The notes: generated by a model not told the origin, from the sequence alone. A stretch of 60,707 nucleotides of DNA from Bacteroidota bacterium (GCA_023251455.1 JAHEYT010000051.1:1-60707); one strand, 5' to 3'; positions 9,291-17,082 are shown, counted from the first letter of the stretch. Translations and numbers: made by a program.

Positions 9291-9353
9291 AAACAACCGT
9301 AAATGAATTTTAGTCCCTGTTAATATTTGACATACCTGATTATTGCCTTGCTA

Positions 9354-10052
9354 TTAATCATCTTCATGCTCATAATATTCGTTGTTTTCAATCTTCGTTT
9401 GCTTGTCTTTTGTATTAACCGGTAGTCCATAAGCCAAATAAAAAATATAAAATGGGACAATAAGCCACAAAAAAATATATGCTTTATGGAAATTATTCAA
9501 CTTGGCATTTTTAGTTTCAGTGTTCTTATATCCGGTGAAAATTGATTGAAAAGTACCTGTTTTCCCATGAAATAATATATCTCCGACTATACCAAGTAAA
9601 TGGATGCCAATTAAAATTAAAAATAGATTTGCAAGAACTTCGTGAGATTCTCCAAGAAATTCTTCATTAATTCCAATATTCAATATTTTGTTTTCTGTAC
9701 CATATAATAAATAACCTGAAATTCCGCAAATAAGTCCAGTCAAAAGAATTAGTATCATAACTACTGATGCTGATGGATTATGACCTGCATATATTTTTGT
9801 TTTCGAAAAATATGTCTTAATGAATTCTATCTGATTCTTTAATCCAACTGGAAAATCTTTAAAATTTGAATATGTTGGTCCAAATAACCCAAATAATAGT
9901 CTGAAAATTATCAAAGCTCCGACAAAAGCTCCAAAAGCAAAATGTAAATTCTTGAAATTGTCAAGATCACCTAAAATGTAGGCAGTTGTAAATCCAATAG
10001 CTAGTAGCCAATGAAAGATTCTAGTTGGTAATGTCCAAATATAAGTTCTCAT
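9354..10052 (-). CDS. Cytochrome b561-type (hydrogenase b-subunit-like) membrane protein
   Basis: A 232-residue membrane protein of the bacterial/Ni-hydrogenase b-type cytochrome family. Four to five hydrophobic segments carry likely haem-ligand histidines: R-I-F-H-W-L near residue 14, N-L-H-F-A-F-G-A near residue 36, and G-E-S-H-E-V-L-A-N and G-I-H-L-L-G later. Such cytochromes pass electrons between an exported redox enzyme and the quinone pool. It lies downstream of the exported [FeFe] hydrogenase on the same strand (about 180 bases), which suggests it is that enzyme's membrane electron partner. The pairing is an inference from context. Confidence 0.85.
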   Translation of the reverse strand: MRTYIWTLPTRIFHWLLAIGFTTAYILGDLDNFKNLHFAFGAFVGALIIFRLLFGLFGPTYSNFKDFPVGLKNQIEFIKTYFSKTKIYAGHNPSASVVMILILLTGLICGISGYLLYGTENKILNIGINEEFLGESHEVLANLFLILIGIHLLGIVGDILFHGKTGTFQSIFTGYKNTETKNAKLNNFHKAYIFLWLIVPFYIFYLAYGLPVNTKDKQTKIENNEYYEHEDD

Positions 10053-10232
10053 AGAATTTATAAAATTTTAGTTTATTGTATTTTTTTTTACAAAAAGGCG
10101 TAACATTCTTATATCGAACAAAGTATGTACTCCTGGCATTAATGCCGTCTCACGAATTTTATTTAAGTTTGTACAGCAAGGAATCAATTCAACCAAATAT
10201 TTTTAGATAGCCTCATCAGTAATTACAATCAC

Positions 10233-11681
10233 TCACAACAAATTTGATTTACTGTTGTAGTTTGTATGCAGGTATTTTTTCGCATTTGAACCGCCAACTT
10301 CACCAATGAAATCTTTGTAGATTGCTTTAACTTCAGGATTTTCGTGACTAAACCGTGTGACTGCCTGAGTATCGGCGGTATCGAGTGCTTTGATTCGTTT
10401 TTCAATTGTACCACTATCCGCAGGTTGTCCGGCACCACCAACACAACCACCTTTGCAGGCCATTACTTCAATGAAATCGTATTTACAGGTTCCGTTCAGC
10501 ACCTGATCGAGCAAAATATTGGCATTTCTCATTTCGTAGCAAACCGCAATATTGAGCGTGATTGATCCTATAGTAACCTTGGCCTCTTTTAATCCAGAAA
10601 GCCCTTGTACTTGCTTTACTTCCATCAAATTGGAAGGCGGATTAGTTCCTGTAATATTGAAATAGGCAGTTCGAAGAGCAGCTCTGGTTACTCCGCCTGT
10701 ATTACCAAAAATAATTCCACCGCCGGAAGCAGCTCCCATCAGGGAATCGAAATTTCCTGTTTGAGCAGTGAGACTGACTTTCCTGTTTTTCATCATTATC
10801 GCTAACTCATTGGTAGTAATAACTATATCAGTACTCGGTATTCCTGAACTTGTAAGCTCATCCCGGGTGATTTCGTATTTTTTAGCAGTGCATGGTGCAA
10901 TGGCCACATGAATAATATTTTGTGGATTAATACCATTTTTCTGAGCAAAATAGCTTTTAATCATCGAACCTTGCATACTTATTGGACTTCGTACGGTTGA
11001 GAGATTCTTCAGAAGTGAAGGGTAATAAATCTCGACATACTTCACCCAGGCAGGACAGCAACTGGTAAACTGTGGCAGGTCAGTCTTTTCCTGAAGGCGA
11101 TTCTGTAGCTCAGCAGCCTCCTCAATAATAGTCAAATCGGCACTGAAATTGGTATCAAGCACATAGTCAAATCCAATCTTCCGACAGGCTCCAACTAAGT
11201 TTTTAACCAAAAAAGAACCATTATCCATGTTAAAATAGTCACCAATTCCAACGCGAACGGCCGGTGAAATTGAAGCGATTACAATTTGAGATGGATTATC
11301 AATGGCCTTTAGCACATCTGTCCAATGATACTTTTCAGTCATGGCATTTTCTTCGCATTTCAGGATGCACGATCCGCAATGAATGCAAACATGTTTGGTC
11401 GTACTTGCCAGATAGGTGCCAAAGACCAACTGTTTTTCTGCACATGCTTCAATACATTCCCCGCATTTCTCGCACTTATCCGACCATCGTACAATTGCCG
11501 GATTGTCATTCTGAATTGGCAAATATTTCAACTTTTTGCCTATGACTGCTCCTTTATTCTGATCGGTATATTCTCCTGAAAACACATCAGAACAACTACT
11601 TAATAAACTTGCTCCTACAATGACAGAAGCATTACCAATCAGAAAATTCCGTATAAATTTCCGCCTGTTAACTTTATCCAT
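10233..11681 (-). CDS. hydA: Exported [FeFe] hydrogenase, group A type, with Tat signal
   Basis: A 482-residue hydrogenase. It begins with a twin-arginine leader (NRRKFIRNF, then a hydrophobic stretch and L-S-S-C30, a possible lipobox), so export in folded form and perhaps lipid anchoring are expected. Two [4Fe-4S] ferredoxin motifs follow (C70, C73, C76, C80 and C99, C102, C105, C109). Then come H-cluster motifs L1 T-S-C-C-P-A-W (206-212), L2 A-P-C-T-A-K-K-Y-E (262-270) and L3 E-V-M-A-C-K-G-G-C (405-413). A fused small-subunit-like tail ends H-T-N-Y. The first L2 residue is Ala where most active enzymes have Met. The HydE, HydF and HydG maturases are not in the window. The neighbouring b-type cytochrome is the likely electron partner. 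Confidence 0.93.
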   Translation of the reverse strand: MDKVNRRKFIRNFLIGNASVIVGASLLSSCSDVFSGEYTDQNKGAVIGKKLKYLPIQNDNPAIVRWSDKCEKCGECIEACAEKQLVFGTYLASTTKHVCIHCGSCILKCEENAMTEKYHWTDVLKAIDNPSQIVIASISPAVRVGIGDYFNMDNGSFLVKNLVGACRKIGFDYVLDTNFSADLTIIEEAAELQNRLQEKTDLPQFTSCCPAWVKYVEIYYPSLLKNLSTVRSPISMQGSMIKSYFAQKNGINPQNIIHVAIAPCTAKKYEITRDELTSSGIPSTDIVITTNELAIMMKNRKVSLTAQTGNFDSLMGAASGGGIIFGNTGGVTRAALRTAYFNITGTNPPSNLMEVKQVQGLSGLKEAKVTIGSITLNIAVCYEMRNANILLDQVLNGTCKYDFIEVMACKGGCVGGAGQPADSGTIEKRIKALDTADTQAVTRFSHENPEVKAIYKDFIGEVGGSNAKKYLHTNYNSKSNLL

Positions 11682-11692
11682 TCTTTGAAGTT

Positions 11693-11850
11693 TTAAAAAT
11701 CAAACTACTCTGATAAAAATCTTTTCCTTCCTCTGGTTTGATTTCTGTAACCAGATCGTCCATAATCATAACGATTATCGTGTTCGCTTTCAAATTCGTC
11801 ATTATGATACGTTTCATCCGGACCATCTTGAACAAATCATTGCTTTCATT
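11693..11850 (-). pseudogene. Decayed zinc-ribbon (zf-TFIIB) protein tail
   Basis: Read on the minus strand, the DNA encodes a Asp/Glu/His/Tyr-rich low-complexity peptide (D-G-P-D-E-T-Y-H-N-D-E...). It ends R-F-L-S-E, then TAG (11705-11707), then F-D-F and TAA. The family normally ends F-L-S-E-L-F-D-F, so one base change of a Leu codon to amber explains the stop. Upstream the frame breaks, and no CxxC zinc-ribbon residues remain. It resembles the tail of the intact gene at 1790-2068. A different 77-codon frame spans the same DNA but has no recognisable features. Confidence 0.55.
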
Positions 11851-11860
11851 ATTTACATTT

Positions 11861-12226
11861 TTATTTTGTGCCTTTCCAGATTGTATCAAGTATTCCCTGA
11901 ATGCCATTATCGGTGACGTACCCTAAAATTTTTAGAATTAAGGGAAATAGAAATATAATTAAAAGTATTAATACGGCGATGATTACAACTGCTGCAACAA
12001 TTAGCACCAATCTGATTTTCGGATTGCTGGCTATGCTGTTGATGAGTTTAAGCTTCGTCTCGTAGTGTTGATTATACTGCGGTGATGGTCTGTAGTCATC
12101 ATTACTGCCGTACTTTTGATTGTAATTCTGCGATGATCTGTAGTCTTCATCATGATTGTTAAACTGTTGGCCATATCCATGTCTTTGATGGTTACGTCCC
12201 TGCCCAAATAAATCGTCAAGTTCCAT
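11861..12226 (-). CDS. Small membrane protein with His/Asn/Tyr-rich N-terminus
   Basis: A 121-residue protein of no named family. It starts M-E-L-D-D-L-F-G-Q. A hydrophilic stretch rich in Asn, Gln, His, Tyr and Asp follows (about residues 10-55), then one strong hydrophobic segment of about 30 residues (about 72-102, V-L-I-V-A-A-V-V-I-I-A-V...) and a short soluble tail. The low-complexity part resembles the tails of the zinc-ribbon proteins in this island, one relic of which lies immediately downstream. It is on the same strand as the metal-exporter and hydrogenase genes. Membrane anchoring with a metal-binding N-terminus is a guess. Confidence 0.6.
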   Translation of the reverse strand: MELDDLFGQGRNHQRHGYGQQFNNHDEDYRSSQNYNQKYGSNDDYRPSPQYNQHYETKLKLINSIASNPKIRLVLIVAAVVIIAVLILLIIFLFPLILKILGYVTDNGIQGILDTIWKGTK

Positions 12227-12275
12227 TTTATATCTTTTTAATAATTGATTTTGATTGTATATACTTTAATGTAGG

Positions 12276-12896
12276 TTAAAATCTTCCAATTTTTAATCCG
12301 GTAGAGTAGGTCATTCCTATCAAATCCTTTTCGGTTAAACTCCTGAAAGAAAGATCGCTTACAAATCTATAACCTGCCGAAAGGCTAAACTTCACGTATT
12401 TATGAAGATTTATTTCGAGAGCTACACCAGGCTCGAGATAAGCAAACCACACATCATCAGTTGGGACCGAACCTTCTTCTTCATATGAATCTTTCAGATC
12501 GAGTTCCGTATCGCCAAAACCAAGCTCAACCGGAAAATTAATATGAACGACTTTTTCAGGTCGCAGGGCATATTCGAACCTTAATCCGCAATACCGTTGA
12601 TCAAGGTAAAGTCGGGTATCTGATTCATCCTCCGGCGTTTTTTCTGACGCTATGTATTTGAAATTTATACCTAAATAAAGTTTATCATTAAATACTACAC
12701 CAGCGCCAATGCCAGGAAGAATTGCAGTTGATCCGGCAATATCTCCAAACTGGCAGGTGGGACTTACAAAATATCCAATTTCTAGTTTCCCATTTCCGAA
12801 GAATGTTTTTACTTCTTCGTTTGTTTGTGCTGTTGTTGTGCCCGCTATAGTGAAAAATAGCAGTAACAGATTTACTTTTATCATATCTTTACTCAT
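12276..12896 (-). CDS. Outer-membrane beta-barrel protein, hypothetical
   Basis: A 206-residue exported protein. The signal peptide (about residues 1-24) ends T-T-T-A-Q. Alternating hydrophobic/polar strands follow (for example L-Y-L-G-I-N-F-K-Y, L-R-F-E-Y-A-L-R, V-K-F-S-L-S-A-G-Y-R-F) and the protein ends with a strand closing in R-F. Phe is the usual C-terminal residue of outer-membrane barrels. It matches small porin-like OmpW/OMP_b-brl proteins in general form, but no specific family is recognised. It lies 3 bases after the small two-helix membrane protein and is probably in the same operon as the CDF exporter. Confidence 0.65.
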   Translation of the reverse strand: MSKDMIKVNLLLLFFTIAGTTTAQTNEEVKTFFGNGKLEIGYFVSPTCQFGDIAGSTAILPGIGAGVVFNDKLYLGINFKYIASEKTPEDESDTRLYLDQRYCGLRFEYALRPEKVVHINFPVELGFGDTELDLKDSYEEEGSVPTDDVWFAYLEPGVALEINLHKYVKFSLSAGYRFVSDLSFRSLTEKDLIGMTYSTGLKIGRF

Positions 12897-12898
12897 GG

Positions 12899-13129
12899 TT
12901 ATTTTGTTTTGGTTAAAATACTTTTTAAACTTTTGCGGATTATAACCAAGTGTATAAGTATGGCACCAACAAATGCAAATCCAACTATCGGATGAAATTC
13001 TTCCATTTCTAATTCTCCAAAGTCGGCATCTATGAGTATTACAGCAATAATCTGCAAAAAGAAGGTAATCAACAATAAAAACGTGCTGAATCGCCGTATC
13101 ATTCTATTCCAATTTATATCGTTGTTCAT
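12899..13129 (-). CDS. Small two-helix membrane protein, cytochrome b-like (DUF4405-like)
   Basis: A 76-residue protein with two transmembrane helices. The second helix has two histidines about 14 residues apart (F-H-P-I-V-G-F... and A-I-L-I-H-L-V), the spacing seen in small cytochrome b-like/DUF4405 proteins, so haem binding is possible. The ATG at 13127-13129 (M-N-N-D-I-N-W) is chosen over the upstream in-frame GTG at 13160-13162, because the GTG overlaps the end of the CDF gene and adds only a basic stretch. It is co-directional with, and close to, the CDF and beta-barrel genes. Confidence 0.6.
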   Translation of the reverse strand: MNNDINWNRMIRRFSTFLLLITFFLQIIAVILIDADFGELEMEEFHPIVGFAFVGAILIHLVIIRKSLKSILTKTK

Positions 13130-13158
13130 GTTTTTTGATTTTTTTAAAAGATTAAATT

Positions 13159-14034
13159 TCACTCTGATTTATTATCACTAATCACTTGTGGCTCTGCATG
13201 AACAAAAACTTCGCAGCGATCAATCACTGAACAAATCTCCTTTTCAACTTTGTCGCAGATTTTATGAGCCTGAATCAACGAAAATTGTTCGTCAACGGTC
13301 AGTACAACTTTGACAAATGTGTCAGCACCAGCCGTTCTGACTTTCAAATTATGAAAATGCTTTATTTCAGAAAATGTGCCTAATATCAGTTCTATTTTAT
13401 TGATCGTTTCCAAAGGTGCTTTATCAAGCAATACATCCAGTGATCGTTTACCCAGTTTATATGACACAACCAATACAATAACCGCAACACCCAAAGCAGC
13501 GATTGAATCGGCATAGTAGAAACCAAAGTTTGCACAAATTAGTCCAAGAAGAACAACTGATGAACTCCATATATCGGTCGAAAAATGCAATGCATCTGCT
13601 TCGAGTGCTTGACTATTGAATTTTTTAGCGACTTCTGAAAGCATTCGGGATCGATTAATATCGATTATTATTGAGCCGACTATAACAACATAGCTCCAAA
13701 CATTTACCTCAATGTGAGTATTACCGGAAACGAGCCTTATAACAGCTTCGTAAATGATCCAACCACAGGTAATTAATAGCAGAATTGTTTCGAGAAATGC
13801 TGAGAAATTTTCAATTTTCCCGTGTCCAAAGTGATGATTTCTATCTGCCGGTTTATCGGAAACGCTGACTGAAAAATAGGTAATTACAGCGGCCACAAGG
13901 TCGAGACCGGAATGCAATGCTTCGGACAATATGCCTAAACTACCGGTAACAATTCCGATTATCAACTTAGAGCCAGTTAAAAAAACAGCGGCGAACACAG
14001 AAATAAGTGCCACGCTTTTCTTCTCTTTTACCAT
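13159..14034 (-). CDS. Cation diffusion facilitator (CDF) metal exporter
   Basis: A CDF-family divalent-metal/proton antiporter of 291 residues from the ATG at 14032-14034 (M-V-K-E-K-K-S-V-A-L). An upstream ATG at 14085 would add 17 hydrophobic residues not typical of the family. The TM2 metal site reads H-S-G-L-D and the TM5 site reads H-F-S-T-D. The His/Asp make-up of these sites is usual for zinc-preferring members. A H-H-F-G-H-G-K motif follows TM2, and a cytoplasmic ferredoxin-like domain with H-x-H-A-E-P closes the protein. It is downstream of a small His-rich exported protein and a large palindrome, and it is likely metal-regulated. Confidence 0.9.
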   Translation of the reverse strand: MVKEKKSVALISVFAAVFLTGSKLIIGIVTGSLGILSEALHSGLDLVAAVITYFSVSVSDKPADRNHHFGHGKIENFSAFLETILLLITCGWIIYEAVIRLVSGNTHIEVNVWSYVVIVGSIIIDINRSRMLSEVAKKFNSQALEADALHFSTDIWSSSVVLLGLICANFGFYYADSIAALGVAVIVLVVSYKLGKRSLDVLLDKAPLETINKIELILGTFSEIKHFHNLKVRTAGADTFVKVVLTVDEQFSLIQAHKICDKVEKEICSVIDRCEVFVHAEPQVISDNKSE

Positions 14035-14103
14035 AAATAGAATTTTAAGAAAAAGGGTTAAATGCAGGAGCCTGCCAATAATCAAATCAAAAATACGGAT
14101 AGA

Positions 14104-14409
14104 TTATGAGCGTTTTGGCGGTTGCCAGATACAAGTGAGATATTTGCTTTTCAAATCAGCGGAAAGCGCGCTAACCAATTCAAGGTGGTTCACATTCTTA
14201 TTTGATTGAATTTCAGAACCAAAATAAAAAACATCATCAAAATGATTCAGATGGGAATCATCAGCATGAGTGGGTAACTCGGAACATTGCCTGCTTGAAG
14301 ATAAATGTTTATGAAATGAAACCTCATCAACCAGCATACAATCAACTATACTGATTGTAATACTGATCGCAAAAAATAATAAGAAGATTTGCTTTAGTGG
14401 TCGTTTCAT
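14104..14409 (-). CDS. Small exported His-rich protein leading the CDF operon
   Basis: A 101-residue protein with an N-terminal hydrophobic signal or anchor (I-F-L-L-F-F-A-I-S-I-T-I-S-I-V). A His/Asp-rich middle follows (H-K-H, H-A-D-D-S-H-L-N-H-F-D-D-V-F-Y-F), and the basic tail ends P-P-K-R-S. No named family is recognised. It is the first gene after the 24-bp-arm palindrome at 14422-14475 and precedes the CDF exporter on the same strand. The layout is like that of the 123-residue protein ahead of the RND pump (8157-8528). A periplasmic metal-binding accessory or sensor role is inferred from context. Confidence 0.55.
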   Translation of the reverse strand: MKRPLKQIFLLFFAISITISIVDCMLVDEVSFHKHLSSSRQCSELPTHADDSHLNHFDDVFYFGSEIQSNKNVNHLELVSALSADLKSKYLTCIWQPPKRS

Positions 14410-14421
14410 GCTGGCAAATAT

Positions 14422-14475
14422 ATTAAAATAATGAAATATAGTTAGTATGTTCTAACTATATTTCATTATTTTAAT
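14422..14475. promoter_or_regulatory. Perfect 24-bp inverted repeat upstream of the CDF operon
   Basis: Arms 14422-14445 and 14452-14475 are exact reverse complements around the 6-base centre TATGTT. The inner part, GTTAG-N6-CTAAC, looks like a TetR- or MerR-style operator, while the outer part is AT-rich. It starts 13 bases upstream of the first codon of the small His-rich protein, so it overlaps the promoter or 5' leader. No T-run suited to a terminator follows on the minus strand. Autoregulated or metal-dependent control is likely, but the regulator gene is not next to it. Confidence 0.6.
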
Positions 14476-14848
14476 AATTGCAGACAATTCATTTCTTCGT
14501 TTGGAATTCCTATGCCAGTGTTTCCCGGCGTTCAGAAGACTTCATGAATACTAAAAAATTCTAATATCATTGCTTTCTGAATAGATGCCAATAAAAACCG
14601 AGCAGTAATCTTAGAAAAAAGAATGGAGATTATCGGCGGGAACATTTTAATTGATCTAGATTTGAAAATACTTTAAATTTACCTGTTTTAGGGAAACTTA
14701 AATTCTAAAACTATCACCATTTACTCTTTAAATACATTTGAATAATTCACAGTCTGATGTTGGTAGTATTTTTCCACTCCGGCAAGGATACATTTCATCA
14801 ACTTGAAAAGTTTAAGAACTATATGAATCGTCACATACTCAGATGAAC
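14476..14848. other. Non-coding gap between cargo and mobilization genes
   Basis: About 370 bases of AT-rich sequence with no open frame of interest, no tRNA and no further strong repeat visible. It separates the metal-exporter operon from the mobilization module. An intact tRNA-Ala copy was looked for here as a possible left att site and was not found. Confidence 0.5.
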
Positions 14849-15508
14849 TCATCTCCTTCTTTGCTCATTTTGAATTCGGTTGCGTTCAATTTCTGCAGCA
14901 TTTTCTATTAATTTTCGTTCGTATTCCTCCACTTTCTGACGAATCTCTCTGATCTTTTTCTTATCGCGATTAAACTTAAAAATGCCTTCAAGTATATTTA
15001 AATTTCCCGGGTTGATACCATTGGTTGCATTGATGTATCTATATTTCAAATCGTTATCCGACATTCGGGAGTTTACTTCAAACTGATGAATGTTCCCGAA
15101 TAGTGAAGTCAGAAATAAAAAAGAAAGGCAAACAATCATAATGACTACTTTAGAGGATTTCCACTCAATCCTATGGTTATGTAGAACCTTAGAATCCGGC
15201 TTCTGACTGACCGTAATTTGTTTAAGTTCATTTATTTGAGAAAGAACATGTTTTTCGGATTGCATAACTATATCAGAAATATTTCTAATCTTTTGATCCG
15301 AGTTCTGCATATATGTAGCTATCAATCGGAGTAATTGCTCTTGCTTGACCGTGTCGGTTTGAACATTAGAATTTGGCTCTGTGACGGTTCCCTGAGAAGA
15401 ATGATTTTCTTTTACGCTCCCTCTTTCATTAAGCTTTTTATCGATTGAAGCAAGCATACCTTTGATCTCCTCAAACATCACGCTGATTATCGAGTTATTG
15501 TTTCCCAT
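14849..15508 (-). CDS. Mobilization-module membrane protein with coiled coil
   Basis: A 219-residue protein of no named family, downstream of the relaxase. It has a soluble N-terminal half (about 1-125), one transmembrane helix (V-I-M-I-V-C-L-S-F-L-F-L-T-S-L-F, about 125-140), and a charged coiled-coil C-terminus rich in Lys, Arg and Glu (R-Q-K-V-E-E-Y-E-R-K-L-I-E-N-A-A-E). Proteins of this layout often follow MobA/MobB genes in Bacteroidota mobilizable elements. A role in docking the relaxosome to a helper conjugation apparatus is inferred. Confidence 0.6.
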   Translation of the reverse strand: MGNNNSIISVMFEEIKGMLASIDKKLNERGSVKENHSSQGTVTEPNSNVQTDTVKQEQLLRLIATYMQNSDQKIRNISDIVMQSEKHVLSQINELKQITVSQKPDSKVLHNHRIEWKSSKVVIMIVCLSFLFLTSLFGNIHQFEVNSRMSDNDLKYRYINATNGINPGNLNILEGIFKFNRDKKKIREIRQKVEEYERKLIENAAEIERNRIQNEQRRR

Positions 15509-15536
15509 AGTTTATCTGTTTATTTTTATTTGTCAA

Positions 15537-16466
15537 CTAAAATCTTAGTCTAAAATCTGTTTTCTTTTTCTTCCTATATTTACGAATCGCTGCTGTTTCT
15601 TCATTGTTCGTGTAGTAATCTGACGGTTTTTGCAATTGGTACAAAAGATCATTGATTATATTTCCAGTGGATAGTTCCTGGTTTTGAAACTTATTATCCG
15701 CATTATTTTGATGTTCGACCTGTTTGAATTTCTGCTCCTTCAATTGCAGTTTTTGGTTAATTTTGGAGAAGCTGAATTGCCGATCCACTTTTGAGCCATT
15801 AAAAGTGTAACCATTCTTATTGAAAATGACTCCCTGAATCTCATCCGTTTTTCCTTTGTACTTAAATGACACCCCAATATTCTGATCGTTCAGACCTCGA
15901 ATTATTTGTTCCCAATTCTGGCATGTAGGGATAATCTCTTTTAACGAATTGTAGATTTCGTATTTGGTTTTATCAGGTTCTTTTAACCGATGTTCCTTTA
16001 CATTCTCTTTTCCTGAAGCAATATAAAGACTGTTCTCTTTTGTAAGTTCCATACAAATCTTTACGTTCCGCAACCTTTCGTTTTGATCGGAAATCCGTTT
16101 CCCGTTGTTATCAATGCGGTTTATCACCAGGTGAATGTGAGGATGGTCAGTGTCGTGGTGACGGACAATGATGTATTGCGTATCCCGGTATCCCATCTTT
16201 TTCATGTATTCGTGAGCGACATCAACCATAAACCGATCTGTCAACTTGCTTTTATCTTGAACCGAAAAGTCCAGCGAGATGTGGGCGACTGGTTTTGATA
16301 TGTTGGGATTCAGCTTATGTTGGACAATGAAACTATGGATAATGGATTCCTTATCTTTCAGTCTTACTCCTTCAGCGTAAAGCAAGCTAGCATTTTCTTT
16401 ATCAAGGATATAGTTCACTGCACCCTGGAATCCTCGACCCTGTACAATCTTAGCAATCATCTTCAA
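15537..16466 (-). CDS. Relaxase/mobilization nuclease (MobB/BmgA-like)
   Basis: A 309-residue relaxase of the Relaxase (PF03432) family, which nicks oriT and carries the strand during transfer. The N-terminus has the family pattern G-R-G-F-Q-G-A-V-N-Y-I-L, a likely catalytic Tyr19 within N-Y-I, H-I-S-L-D-F near residue 62, and the metal-binding motif H-H-D-T-D-H-P-H-I-H-L-V-I-N-R (103-117). The C-terminal part is charged and probably flexible. The gene overlaps the upstream MobC-like gene by 17 bases, indicating coupled expression. The protein is in the normal size range for mobilizable elements of this phylum. Confidence 0.9.
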   Translation of the reverse strand: MKMIAKIVQGRGFQGAVNYILDKENASLLYAEGVRLKDKESIIHSFIVQHKLNPNISKPVAHISLDFSVQDKSKLTDRFMVDVAHEYMKKMGYRDTQYIIVRHHDTDHPHIHLVINRIDNNGKRISDQNERLRNVKICMELTKENSLYIASGKENVKEHRLKEPDKTKYEIYNSLKEIIPTCQNWEQIIRGLNDQNIGVSFKYKGKTDEIQGVIFNKNGYTFNGSKVDRQFSFSKINQKLQLKEQKFKQVEHQNNADNKFQNQELSTGNIINDLLYQLQKPSDYYTNNEETAAIRKYRKKKKTDFRLRF

Positions 16467-16812
16467 TTATTTTAATTACGTTGTCCAAGCGATCACTTAG
16501 AGCAAGGCATTGTCTGTGTACTTCAGAATATCCTACGGCATTGGCTTTATGGGCAATCTGGTTTACGTTATTGGCCATGCCACTTAATTGCTTGATATAT
16601 CTCGTCTGTTCTGTTGTTAGATGTTGCTTTACCACACTCGACCGGATACACCGGCGAATAAATTCGCTACGGTTGATATCTGCGGAACGTGCTTTTGCTT
16701 TGAGGGAATAATACTCTTCAGTAGCCATTTTGATCGTAATTTTATACCCTTTCTTTATAGCAGCTTCTTTGGTTGGCCTGCCATTCGTGTTTCTGTTTTT
16801 TATAGTTTTCAT
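16450..16812 (-). CDS. MobC-like relaxosome accessory protein
   Basis: A 120-residue basic protein. The N-terminus carries G-R-P-T-K-E-A-A and a ribbon-helix-helix-like segment. A MobC-type stretch follows (A-R-S-A-D-I-N-R-S-E-F-I-R-R-C-I and then Q-L-S-G-M-A-N-N-V-N-Q-I-A-H-K-A-N), which is typical of bacterial mobilization proteins. It would bind oriT and help the relaxase. It is the first gene of the mob operon, directly downstream of the candidate oriT. Confidence 0.85.
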   Translation of the reverse strand: MKTIKNRNTNGRPTKEAAIKKGYKITIKMATEEYYSLKAKARSADINRSEFIRRCIRSSVVKQHLTTEQTRYIKQLSGMANNVNQIAHKANAVGYSEVHRQCLALSDRLDNVIKIIEDDC

Positions 16813-16849
16813 GATTCGTACATTAAATTTTCAAATGAGACCGACGGGA

Positions 16850-16935
16850 TATTTTTTGCCTCGCAGAGCAAGGTTTCGGTCTGACCGAAACACAAACTTG
16901 CTCCCCACACTGACGGCTAATATTGCAAGTATGTA
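16850..16935. other. Candidate origin of transfer (oriT)
   Basis: Just upstream of the MobC-like gene lies a nested inverted repeat. GTTTCGGTC (16873-16881) and GACCGAAAC (16883-16891) flank one base. AGCAAG (16867-16872) and CTTGCT (16897-16902) form an outer stem. A C-rich unpaired stretch, CTCCCCACAC, follows. Position next to mob genes and a hairpin beside a conserved-looking single-strand stretch are usual for oriT. The nick site cannot be placed from sequence alone. Confidence 0.55.
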
Positions 16936-17082
16936 GCTAATAATGAATAGAATATCTGATTGTATCTAAAAATATTTATTTCTATTTCAACTTATTTGTT
17001 CCTATTCAGAATTATTCATAATTCGTCATTCTGCAATAGGGTTACATTTCAGTAATGTTATCCATGGAGGACGGTTTCGCAT

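Noticed and set aside
11674..11907. 77-codon minus-strand frame between hydA and the small membrane protein
   Set aside because: It has no recognised features, overlaps the upstream and downstream genes, and the other frame of the same DNA matches a zinc-ribbon tail.
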